A DNA stretch of 6,083 nucleotides from an uncultured Synergistia bacterium. Lineage in GTDB: Bacteria > Eremiobacterota > SpSt-956 > JAKJGF01. Location: NCBI GenBank assembly GCA_937888925.1, contig CALARM010000896.1:1-6083 (forward strand), written 5' to 3'. The notes beneath the pieces were generated by a model. It was not told the origin of the DNA and searched no databases. It saw nothing but the letters and a program-made list of their open reading frames with translations. Shown here one piece after another: positions 1-5,326 of the stretch; positions within the stretch are counted from its first letter, which is position 1, and each line of letters starts with the position of its first letter. Position numbers and translations under genes: made by a program.

Positions 1-5
1 GTGAT
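1..5 (+). promoter_or_regulatory. Probable Shine-Dalgarno remnant for the methyltransferase
   Basis: The window opens with GTGAT, four bases before the ATG at 10. The same GTGAT with the same four-base gap precedes the nnr start at 2065, where it is preceded by AAAG. This suggests that base 1 lies inside a ribosome binding site whose first half is outside the window, and that the GTG is not the start codon. The missing upstream bases would settle it. Confidence 0.5.
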
Positions 6-9
6 ATTT

Positions 10-891
10 ATGAAAGAAGTAATAGCAAATTTGTATCTTGGAGATTGTAGAGATGAATTGAAACATCTGGATGATAATTCTATTGATCTTATAATTACAT
101 CTCCTCCATATGCAGATAGTCGAACACAGACATATGGCGGTATAAAACCTGATGACTATGTTTCCTGGTTTCTTCCTGTTACGTCAGAACTTCTCAGGGT
201 GCTGAAACCTTCAGGTACTTTTATCTTAAATATAAAAGAAAAAGTTGTTAATGGTGAAAGACATACCTATGTAATAGAACTGATTCTGGAAATGAGAAAA
301 CAGGGATGGCTCTGGACTGAAGAGTTTATGTGGCACAAAAAGAATTGTTATCCCGGTAAATGGCCTAACAGGTTCAGAGATTCATGGGAAAGACTGTTAC
401 AATTTAATAAGAATAAAAAGTTTAATATGTACCAGGAAGAAGTTATGATACCAATGGGAGACTGGGCAAAAACAAGACTGAAAAATTTAAGTGACACAGA
501 TAAAATCAGGGATAATTCAAGAGTTGGCAGCGGATTTGGTAAAAAAGTGGCTAACTGGCTTGACAGGGATAAGGTTTATCCTACAAATGTGTTACACATG
601 TCTACCGAATGTAACAATAAAAATCATAGTGCAGTTTTTCCAGAAGCTCTCCCTGAGTGGTTTATAAAATTATTTACAAAAGAAGGAGACTGGGTTCTTG
701 ATCCTTTTATGGGCTCAGGAACATCTACTTCAGTAGCTCAAAAGATGGGAAGAAATTCTGTCGGAATAGAAATATTACCGGAATATTATGAACATGCCAG
801 AAACAGAATAAAACCGGTAGAATATTATTTGCTGGAAGAAAAAGGAGTTTATGAAACAAATAAATTTAAGAGATGTAATAATTTATGTTGA
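10..891 (+). CDS. Site-specific DNA methyltransferase (N4-cytosine or N6-adenine, beta class) of a type II R-M system
   Basis: Transfers a methyl group from S-adenosylmethionine to an exocyclic amino group within a DNA target, protecting it from the endonuclease encoded next. Numbered from the ATG at 10 (293 residues), the catalytic motif IV TSPPY is at 30-34 and the SAM-binding motif I, DPFMGSGT, is at 231-238. HSAVFPEALP at 206-215 precedes motif I. Catalytic motif first, variable central region (about 100-200) and SAM motif last is the beta-class order; SPPY is commonest in N4-cytosine enzymes but does not exclude N6-adenine. The ATG at 10 is preferred over the GTG at base 1 because GTGAT at 1-5 looks like the end of a Shine-Dalgarno site, and the protein then opens just before the usual 'LYLGDCRDEL' strand. 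The ORF is open to the window edge, so a longer form cannot be excluded. The last 14 codons overlap the endonuclease gene. Target sequence is unknown. Confidence 0.88.
   Translation: MKEVIANLYLGDCRDELKHLDDNSIDLIITSPPYADSRTQTYGGIKPDDYVSWFLPVTSELLRVLKPSGTFILNIKEKVVNGERHTYVIELILEMRKQGWLWTEEFMWHKKNCYPGKWPNRFRDSWERLLQFNKNKKFNMYQEEVMIPMGDWAKTRLKNLSDTDKIRDNSRVGSGFGKKVANWLDRDKVYPTNVLHMSTECNNKNHSAVFPEALPEWFIKLFTKEGDWVLDPFMGSGTSTSVAQKMGRNSVGIEILPEYYEHARNRIKPVEYYLLEEKGVYETNKFKRCNNLC
841..847 (+). promoter_or_regulatory. Ribosome binding site for the endonuclease, inside the methyltransferase gene
   Basis: AAAGGAG ends three bases before the ATG at 851. It lies within the methyltransferase reading frame, so the endonuclease has its own strong site and need not rely only on ribosomes finishing the upstream gene. 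It is the main evidence for the start at 851. Confidence 0.75.
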
Positions 892-1579
892 AGATAATAT
901 AGGTACATTTCATTTAAAGCGATTACAAAACCTTGAAAAACTTAAATTAAATAAAATTTTAAAAAGAAAAAATCCCTATTTATTTAAAGCAAAAAATATA
1001 GTAATAGCTCAGGATTTAATAAAATTACTTTTAGATGCTCATTTATCTTCTCAGGAAGAAACAATTTTTGGAGAATTTCTGGAAGGACTTGCCGTATTTA
1101 TTTGTTCTAAGGTTTACGATGGCAAAAAATCTGCTGCAGAAGGTATTGATCTTGAATTTGATAGAGATAATATCAAATATATTGTTTCGATAAAATCCGG
1201 ACCTAACTGGGGAAACAGCAGGCAGGTGAAAAAAATGGAGGATGACTTTTTAAAGGCTAAAAGAATTTTAAAAACAAATAATTCAGCCATACATATTATT
1301 GCAGTTAATGGATGTTGTTATGGAAAAGATAATAATCCTGAGAAAGGTAATTACCAGAAACTATGTGGACAGAGATTCTGGGAATTCATTTCAGGAAATA
1401 AAAATTTATATAGTGAAATAATAGATCCTATTGGATATAAAGCAAAGGAAAAAGAAGAAAAATTTTTGGAACTTTACGGACAGGTAATTAATAAATTTAC
1501 AGATGAATTTATGAAGGATTTCTGCATAGATTATAAAATTGACTGGGAAAAACTAGTAAAATTTAATTCAGGCCTATGA
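851..1579 (+). CDS. PmeII-like type II restriction endonuclease
   Basis: Predicted to cut DNA at the site protected by the adjacent methyltransferase. The 242-residue protein is recognised as PmeII-like from the stretch GIDLEF (98-103) followed by YIVSIKSGPNWGNS (110-123), then HIIAVNGCCYG (148-158) and CGQRFWEFISG (172-182). These match my memory of the family; no search was run. D100 and K115 fit a PD-(D/E)xK nuclease core in which the middle acidic residue is replaced (S113-I-K115); E75 or E79 in the preceding helix could complete the metal site. The start at 851 has AAAGGAG just upstream and makes a 41-base overlap with the methyltransferase in another frame. The stop overlaps the acpS start as ATGA. 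Hand counts give about 20% G+C at 901-960 and 961-1020, far below the nnr gene, which fits recent acquisition. The cleavage site cannot be read from the sequence. Confidence 0.82.
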   Translation: MKQINLRDVIIYVEDNIGTFHLKRLQNLEKLKLNKILKRKNPYLFKAKNIVIAQDLIKLLLDAHLSSQEETIFGEFLEGLAVFICSKVYDGKKSAAEGIDLEFDRDNIKYIVSIKSGPNWGNSRQVKKMEDDFLKAKRILKTNNSAIHIIAVNGCCYGKDNNPEKGNYQKLCGQRFWEFISGNKNLYSEIIDPIGYKAKEKEEKFLELYGQVINKFTDEFMKDFCIDYKIDWEKLVKFNSGL

Positions 1580-1941
1580 TTACAGGTATTGGAACAGATA
1601 TTATCGATATAGACAGAATTGAAAAAGCCATTGAAAATCCAAGGTTTATTGACAGGGTTTTTACATGTCGCGAAAAAGACTATTGCATGTCAAAAATTAG
1701 AAATGGCCAGCATTTTGCCGCAAGATTTGCCTCAAAAGAAGCAGTTATGAAAGCTCTCGGCAAAGGATTTGCCTTTCAGGATATAGAAGTCATGAATAAT
1801 GATGAAGGAAAACCTGAAATAATCTTATATGGTAATGCAAAGGAATATGCAGGAGAAACAGGTGTGGATAAAATTTTTCTTACCATATCTCACTCTCAGA
1901 ATATGGCCATAGCTTTTGTGGTGATGGAAAAGAAAATATAA
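1576..1941 (+). CDS. acpS: Holo-[acyl-carrier-protein] synthase
   Basis: Transfers 4'-phosphopantetheine from coenzyme A to the serine of apo-acyl carrier protein, activating it for fatty acid synthesis in the cytoplasm. The 121-residue length is normal for AcpS. The N-terminal signature MITGIGTDIIDIDRI carries the metal ligand D8. FAARFASKEAVMKALGKG (47-64) carries the second ligand E55 and the CoA-binding lysine region, and the C-terminal ISHSQNMAIAFV (104-115) carries the conserved H106. The start is fixed by this conserved N-terminus and overlaps the endonuclease stop as ATGA, so translation is likely coupled to, or reinitiated from, the upstream gene. Only a weak CAGG lies in front, with no strong Shine-Dalgarno site. 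It is followed after 123 bases by nnr, a common partner in bacterial genomes. It looks complete and functional. Confidence 0.96.
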   Translation: MITGIGTDIIDIDRIEKAIENPRFIDRVFTCREKDYCMSKIRNGQHFAARFASKEAVMKALGKGFAFQDIEVMNNDEGKPEIILYGNAKEYAGETGVDKIFLTISHSQNMAIAFVVMEKKI

Positions 1942-2018
1942 AGGATTTTACTTTTACCATATAGAATTTAAGCTATATCATTTGATATGGAAAATCTAAA
2001 CCCTATAAATAATCTTCC

Positions 2019-2046
2019 CGTAATGCGTTACGCGTTATGTGTCACG
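2019..2046. repeat. Heptamer cluster I (4 units) upstream of nnr
   Basis: Four consecutive seven-base units: CGTAATG, CGTTACG, CGTTATG, TGTCACG. They share GCGTTACGCGTTA (2025-2037) exactly with 3772-3784 in the cluster before the propeller gene, including the palindrome ACGCGT (2030-2035). The cluster ends 18 bases before the nnr ATG at 2065, exactly the gap between the end of CACG/TACG and the start codon in the propeller gene (3786 to 3805). It could be read through in the nnr frame from 1987 but is best seen as intergenic. Confidence 0.75.
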
Positions 2047-2051
2047 AAATC

Positions 2052-2060
2052 AAAGGTGAT
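2052..2060 (+). promoter_or_regulatory. Ribosome binding site that decides the nnr start
   Basis: AAAGGTGAT closely matches the 16S anti-Shine-Dalgarno complement (AGGAGGTGAT) and ends four bases before the ATG at 2065. The in-frame ATG at 1987 has no comparable site, and the 26 residues it would add have no counterpart in the family and are partly coded by repeat DNA. Confidence 0.8.
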
Positions 2061-2064
2061 AAAA

Positions 2065-3642
2065 ATGTTAAAAATAGTAACTTCTGATGAGATGCAGTAT
2101 CTTGATAGAAAAACCATAGATGAACTGGGAATACCGGGAATGGTTTTAATGGAAAATGCAGGCCGTGCCGTTTATGAAAGAATTATCAGGAGAGTTAATA
2201 GAGATTCATATGTAATAATTCTTACAGGAAGAGGTAATAACGGAGGGGACGGTTTTGTCATTGCAAGACACCTTTTTAATAATGGCTATAAAGTAAAAAT
2301 CTTTCTTATTGCCAGAAAAGAAGATTTAAAAGGTGATGCCCTGACAAACTGTCTTGTGGCAGAAAAAATCGATGTCCCTGTAAAAGAAATTTTTTCGGAA
2401 AATGAGCTTCCTTTTCTTTCTTTTGAAATAGAGAAAGGAGACCTTATTGTAGACGGCCTTTTAGGAACAGGTATTAAAGGCGGTGCCAGAGGTCTTATAG
2501 CTGAAGTTATAAACATTGTTAATAATACAGGAAAGCCTGTTATATCAATAGATACTCCTTCAGGTCTTGACTGCACTACAGGACATGTGGAAGGGCCATG
2601 TATAAAAGCCACAGAAACAGTAACCTTCTGCCTCCCTAAAAGAGGCATGTTTATATTCCCCGGAGGACTTTATGTGGGAAACCTTGTAGTGGCAGATATA
2701 AGTATTCCACAGGATTTCTGGAGAAAAGATAAAAATCTATGGACCCATCTTATTACTTCTGTTATGGTAAGAGATAACCTCCCTGTAAGGGAACTGGATG
2801 CCTATAAAGGTACCTGCGGAAGAGTTCTTATAGTGGCAGGTTCCCCGGGATTTACAGGTGCTGCCGCCCTTTCAGGAGAAAGCTCCCTGAGAACGGGAGC
2901 AGGACTTGTAACTGTTGCTATTCCTGAAAGTTTAAATGATATTATGGAAGTTAAACTCACAGAGGTTATGACAAAACCTCTGCCGGAAACTTCCAGTAAA
3001 ACTATTTCTCTTAAAGCCTTTGACATTATTTCTGCTATATCTGCCGATGCTATGGCGATAGGGCCGGGATTATCGACAGAAAAAGAAACAGGAGAACTTG
3101 TGAGGAAATTGATTTCTATATCTGAATTACCTATTGTCATAGATGCGGACGGCCTTAATCTTTTATCAGAAGATATTTCTGTCCTGAGGCATCGTAACTA
3201 TCCTGTTATACTGACGCCTCATCCGGGAGAAATGGCCCGTCTTGCAGGTCTTACGTTACAGGAGATTAAAGCAGACCCGGTCAGAATAGCCTCTGAATTT
3301 GCCCGGAAATGGAATGTTTATATAATTTTAAAATTTGCCCGTTCCATTATAGCAACACCTGACGGGCATATCTATTTTAATCCCACAGGAACTCCCGGTA
3401 TGGCTACAGGAGGAAGCGGTGATGTTCTTACAGGTATTGTGACTTCTTTTCTGGCACAGGGGCTGACTCCTCTTCATGCCTGTCTCTGCGGAACCTTTAT
3501 TCATGGACTCAGCGGAGCTCTTGCATGTAAAGACATAGGAGAAGAATCTTTAATAGCAGGAGATTTGATAGATTATATACCGGATGCTTTCGGAGTTATT
3601 AAATCAGGCCGTGAGCCTGTTGAATGGATTTTTTATATGTGA
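2065..3642 (+). CDS. nnr: Bifunctional NAD(P)H-hydrate repair enzyme (epimerase plus ADP/ATP-dependent dehydratase)
   Basis: Repairs hydrated NADH/NADPH: the N-terminal domain interconverts the R and S hydrates, and the C-terminal domain dehydrates the S form using ADP or ATP. In the 525-residue protein the YjeF-N epimerase domain (about 1-220) shows GRGNNGGDG (55-63), VDGLLGTG (129-136) and SIDTPSGLD (161-169). The ribokinase-like dehydratase domain (about 240-515) shows KGTCGRVLIVAGS (248-260), DADGLNLL (360-367), LTPHPGEMARL (383-393) and GMATGGSGDVLTG (445-457) with the catalytic D453. One oddity is LKFARS (422-427), where KG-A is usual at the nucleotide site. Length is typical for the fusion. 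Start at 2065 is chosen for its AAAGGTGAT site; an ATG at 1987 would add 26 unconserved residues. The stop codon lies inside the first unit of a heptamer array. Two long reverse-strand frames within the gene are shadows. Confidence 0.95.
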   Translation: MLKIVTSDEMQYLDRKTIDELGIPGMVLMENAGRAVYERIIRRVNRDSYVIILTGRGNNGGDGFVIARHLFNNGYKVKIFLIARKEDLKGDALTNCLVAEKIDVPVKEIFSENELPFLSFEIEKGDLIVDGLLGTGIKGGARGLIAEVINIVNNTGKPVISIDTPSGLDCTTGHVEGPCIKATETVTFCLPKRGMFIFPGGLYVGNLVVADISIPQDFWRKDKNLWTHLITSVMVRDNLPVRELDAYKGTCGRVLIVAGSPGFTGAAALSGESSLRTGAGLVTVAIPESLNDIMEVKLTEVMTKPLPETSSKTISLKAFDIISAISADAMAIGPGLSTEKETGELVRKLISISELPIVIDADGLNLLSEDISVLRHRNYPVILTPHPGEMARLAGLTLQEIKADPVRIASEFARKWNVYIILKFARSIIATPDGHIYFNPTGTPGMATGGSGDVLTGIVTSFLAQGLTPLHACLCGTFIHGLSGALACKDIGEESLIAGDLIDYIPDAFGVIKSGREPVEWIFYM

Positions 3643-3687
3643 GTCGTGAATAGTGAGTAGTGAGTCGTGAGTCGTGAGTCGTGAATA
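3639..3687. repeat. Heptamer array II (7 units) starting over the nnr stop codon
   Basis: Seven perfectly phased units: GTGAGTC, GTGAATA, GTGAGTA, GTGAGTC, GTGAGTC, GTGAGTC, GTGAATA. The first unit contains the TGA stop of nnr (3640-3642). Every unit begins GTGA, and because seven is not a multiple of three the TGA recurs in all three + strand frames every 21 bases. The array runs straight into GTAGGGG, the left edge of the hairpin. Variation is confined to the last three bases of each unit. Confidence 0.92.
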
Positions 3688-3691
3688 GTAG

Positions 3692-3713
3692 GGGCGACCC
3701 CCTGTGGTCGCCC
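3692..3713. repeat. Perfect GC-rich hairpin in the middle of the repeat element
   Basis: GGGCGACC (3692-3699) pairs perfectly with GGTCGCCC (3706-3713) around the six-base loop CCCTGT. The right arm runs into the ten-base palindrome CCGGTACCGG (3712-3721). It is far more GC-rich than its surroundings. No T-run follows on either strand, so it is not a standard intrinsic terminator, although it could still slow polymerase or stabilise an mRNA 3' end. GGGGCGACC-type hairpins like this are, from memory, widespread intergenic repeats in unrelated bacteria. Confidence 0.85.
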
Positions 3714-3726
3714 GGTACCGGTAAAA

Positions 3727-3789
3727 CACGCATCACGCATTACGCATTACGCATCACGAACCACGCGTCACGCGTTACGCGTTACGAAC
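3727..3789. repeat. Heptamer array III (9 units) just before the propeller gene
   Basis: Nine phased units: CACGCAT twice, TACGCAT twice, CACGAAC, CACGCGT twice, TACGCGT, TACGAAC. The reverse complement is a GTRAYGC-type repeat, related to the GTGA heptamers of the array at 3639-3687, so the two arrays form a loose inverted pair around the hairpin. The block 3763-3782 carries three copies of the palindrome ACGCGT at exact seven-base spacing. The AGGAG of the next gene follows within four bases. The stretch 3729-3747 is an exact 19-base inverted match to 4765-4783. Confidence 0.92.
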
Positions 3790-3792
3790 AAA

Positions 3793-3797
3793 AGGAG
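3793..3797 (+). promoter_or_regulatory. Ribosome binding site of the propeller gene
   Basis: AGGAG with a seven-base gap to the ATG at 3805 supports this start over the in-frame ATG at 3910, which lacks a site and would remove the signal peptide. It begins only four bases after the heptamer array, so the array would form most of any 5' leader. Confidence 0.75.
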
Positions 3798-3804
3798 AAC
3801 AAAA

Positions 3805-4743
3805 ATGTTAAAAAATAAAAATTTAATCCTGGTGTGTTTCCTCGTATTTACATTATTTTTAAATGACCGTACCTTCTCGAAAGAGAAAAATATAAAAAAA
3901 GAACAGAAAATGAAAAATAAGATAGCTTTTGTTATGCAGAATAATCTCTGGATTGCCAATCCTGATGGTTCGGAACAGAAGCAACTTACTCAGACCTGTG
4001 ATGTCAATGAACCTTCCTGGTCTCCTGACGGAAAATCTATTCTTTATGTCTCAGGCAGAAAGATATGGAAATATGATTTTGCTACAGGTAAATCTGACAA
4101 ATTTATCGATATGCCCGGCTACTGTATAAGCCCTTCTTATTCTCTGGATGGAACAAAAATAATTTTTACCCATGAAAGTAATGTGTGGGATTATTTTCTC
4201 GGACAGAACAGAACTGAAATATGTGTTGCCTCTGCCGATGGAACAGATATCAAGGTTCTTGTAAAAGCAGGGGAAACAATGATGAACTATCCGAAATTTT
4301 TCCCCGAGGGAGAAGACATTGTATTTAATGAATTACGAACTGAAAAAATCAGCAGTTATCTTGCTACATATAATCTGGCCTCCCGTAAAGTAGAATATTT
4401 GAATTCAGAGTCCGGTTGGCTCAGACCTGATTTTTCACCTGATGAAAATTTCCTGGTTGCAGGCTGGTATAACTATGAACATGGCGGAGAATTACGTATG
4501 ATACGTCTGAAAACACTGGGAGTAGTGAAACTAATAGGTACAACTAAAGGATGTCAGTATACAAATCCTTCTTTCTCACCTTACGGAGATAAGATTGTTT
4601 TCGAAAAAGATTTTTTCTCTTCCAGTAAACAGACATTTCTTTCTTATGGAATTTATGTTATGAACGCTGACGGCTCCGGTATAAGAGAGATAATTCCTGA
4701 TGCTTCTGAACCGGACTGGCTTCAACTGGTAACGGGAGAATAA
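3805..4743 (+). CDS. Exported TolB-like PD40 beta-propeller protein
   Basis: Likely an exported scaffold or binding protein; its ligand cannot be told. The N-terminus has lysines at 3 and 5, a hydrophobic core (about 7-19, LILVCFLVFTLFL) and a possible signal peptidase cut after TFS (23-25). C11 follows valine, so it is not a lipoprotein lipobox. A lysine-rich linker leads to the propeller. PD40/TolB-type repeats recur: EPSWSPDGKSILY (69-81), SPSYSLDGTKIIF (109-121), YPKFFPEGEDIVF (162-174), RPDFSPDENFLVAG (207-220), NPSFSPYGDKIVF (254-266) and a final EPDWL (302-306), interleaved with NPDGS, SADGT and NADGS turns. This suggests about six blades. At 312 residues it is shorter than TolB (about 430) and lacks room for the TolB N-terminal domain, and no tol-pal genes are nearby. 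It is bracketed by inverted heptamer repeats between nnr and the CBS gene. Confidence 0.82.
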   Translation: MLKNKNLILVCFLVFTLFLNDRTFSKEKNIKKEQKMKNKIAFVMQNNLWIANPDGSEQKQLTQTCDVNEPSWSPDGKSILYVSGRKIWKYDFATGKSDKFIDMPGYCISPSYSLDGTKIIFTHESNVWDYFLGQNRTEICVASADGTDIKVLVKAGETMMNYPKFFPEGEDIVFNELRTEKISSYLATYNLASRKVEYLNSESGWLRPDFSPDENFLVAGWYNYEHGGELRMIRLKTLGVVKLIGTTKGCQYTNPSFSPYGDKIVFEKDFFSSSKQTFLSYGIYVMNADGSGIREIIPDASEPDWLQLVTGE

Positions 4744-4746
4744 TGT

Positions 4747-4781
4747 CGTGATGCGTGATGCGTGATGCGTAATGCGTGATG
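4747..4781. repeat. Heptamer array IV (5 units) after the propeller gene
   Basis: Five phased units: CGTGATG three times, CGTAATG, CGTGATG. The array begins three bases after the TAA stop of the propeller gene. The units are the reverse complements of CATCACG and CATTACG in the array before that gene. The exact inverted match covers 4765-4783 and 3729-3747 (19 bases). Like the array after nnr, it carries TGA or TAA in all three + frames. Confidence 0.92.
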
Positions 4782-4830
4782 CGGATCAGAATAGGATAGA
4801 GTTTATTATTAAAAGAGAGGATGATAAAAG

Positions 4831-5292
4831 ATGATTACTGCAAAAGATTTAATGACTAAAGAAGTTATTACCGTAAAACCTGAGACTCCTGTAAAGGAAC
4901 TGGTAAAAATGATGTCGGAAAATGATATAGAAGCTATTCCCGTACTGAACGATAAGGAAGAAGTTGTCGGGATAATAACAGACGGAGATCTCGTTATGAG
5001 GGCATCTAAATTTCATATGCCACTCTTTTATCAGATTCTTGGCGGAGTTATTTATCTGGAACATCCCAATGCTATGGAAGCTGAATTAAAGAAAATGCTC
5101 GGCACCACTGCAGCAGACGTTATGACAAAAAGAGTCATAGCAGTTACCGAAGATACTCCTCTTGAAGAGATAGCCAGTGCTATGGTGACGAGAAAAATTA
5201 AAAGAATCCCCGTGGTAAAAGATAAAAAACTCGTAGGAATAATAGGGAGAAAAGATATTCTTACAATTCTTGCTAAAAATGGCGAACAGTAA
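4831..5292 (+). CDS. Two-CBS-domain protein
   Basis: A stand-alone pair of CBS domains, which usually bind adenine nucleotides and act as an energy or ligand sensor for a partner protein. In the 153-residue protein CBS1 spans about 4-58 (DLMTKEVITVKPETPVKELV, then IEAIPVLND and GIITDGDL at 47-54). CBS2 spans about 94-148 (DVMTKRVIAVTEDTPLEEIA, then IKRIPVVKD and GIIGRKDI at 136-143). The aspartates at D53 and D142 fall where ribose-binding aspartates are usual. A linker of about 35 residues with a hydrophobic stretch (64-75) separates the domains and matches a common form of this family. AGAGG at 4816-4820 precedes the ATG by ten bases, a rather long gap. The next gene starts 34 bases after the stop. 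The partner is unknown; CBS proteins of this type are frequent near nnr, so the link may be genomic habit. Confidence 0.92.
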   Translation: MITAKDLMTKEVITVKPETPVKELVKMMSENDIEAIPVLNDKEEVVGIITDGDLVMRASKFHMPLFYQILGGVIYLEHPNAMEAELKKMLGTTAADVMTKRVIAVTEDTPLEEIASAMVTRKIKRIPVVKDKKLVGIIGRKDILTILAKNGEQ

Positions 5293-5313
5293 TATTTTAG
5301 ATATGTTATGAAT

Positions 5314-5320
5314 GAGAGGT
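5314..5320 (+). promoter_or_regulatory. Ribosome binding site of the amidohydrolase gene
   Basis: GAGAGGT with a six-base gap to the ATG at 5327. No other in-frame start precedes the conserved WRRLIHEYPETGF stretch with a comparable site. Confidence 0.7.
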
Positions 5321-5326
5321 ACATAA

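Noticed and set aside
1957..1990. Nested weak hairpins (CCATAT with ATATGG; ATATAG with CTATAT) between acpS and nnr
   Set aside because: Six-base AT-rich stems without a T-run are expected by chance in such DNA.
1987..2064. In-frame upstream ATG giving nnr 26 more residues
   Set aside because: No ribosome binding site at 1987; the extension is partly heptamer repeat, is not part of the YjeF-N fold, and the ATG at 2065 has AAAGGTGAT four bases upstream.
2286..2648. Reverse-strand open frame within nnr
   Set aside because: Lies wholly opposite a well conserved domain; its protein has no recognisable motif and is rich in serine and proline, as expected of an antisense shadow.
2802..3140. Second reverse-strand open frame within nnr
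   Set aside because: Opposite the dehydratase domain; no motif and no convincing ribosome binding site.
3691..3725. Intrinsic terminator of nnr
   Set aside because: The stem is good, but neither side has a T-run in the right place; GGTACCGG follows directly.
3639..3789. CRISPR array
   Set aside because: The units are seven bases and directly abutting, with no 25-40 base repeats, no spacers and no cas genes.
3823..3840. Lipoprotein signal at C11 of the propeller protein
   Set aside because: The residue before the cysteine is valine rather than G, A or S, and the cysteine lies within the hydrophobic core instead of at its end.
3768..3959. Reverse-strand frame over the propeller gene start
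   Set aside because: Phenylalanine-rich product is the complement of a lysine- and A-rich leader and of heptamer DNA; no support.
3727..4783. Insertion sequence or transposon with terminal inverted repeats
   Set aside because: The enclosed gene is not a transposase, the inverted match is made of simple heptamers, and no target-site duplication was found.
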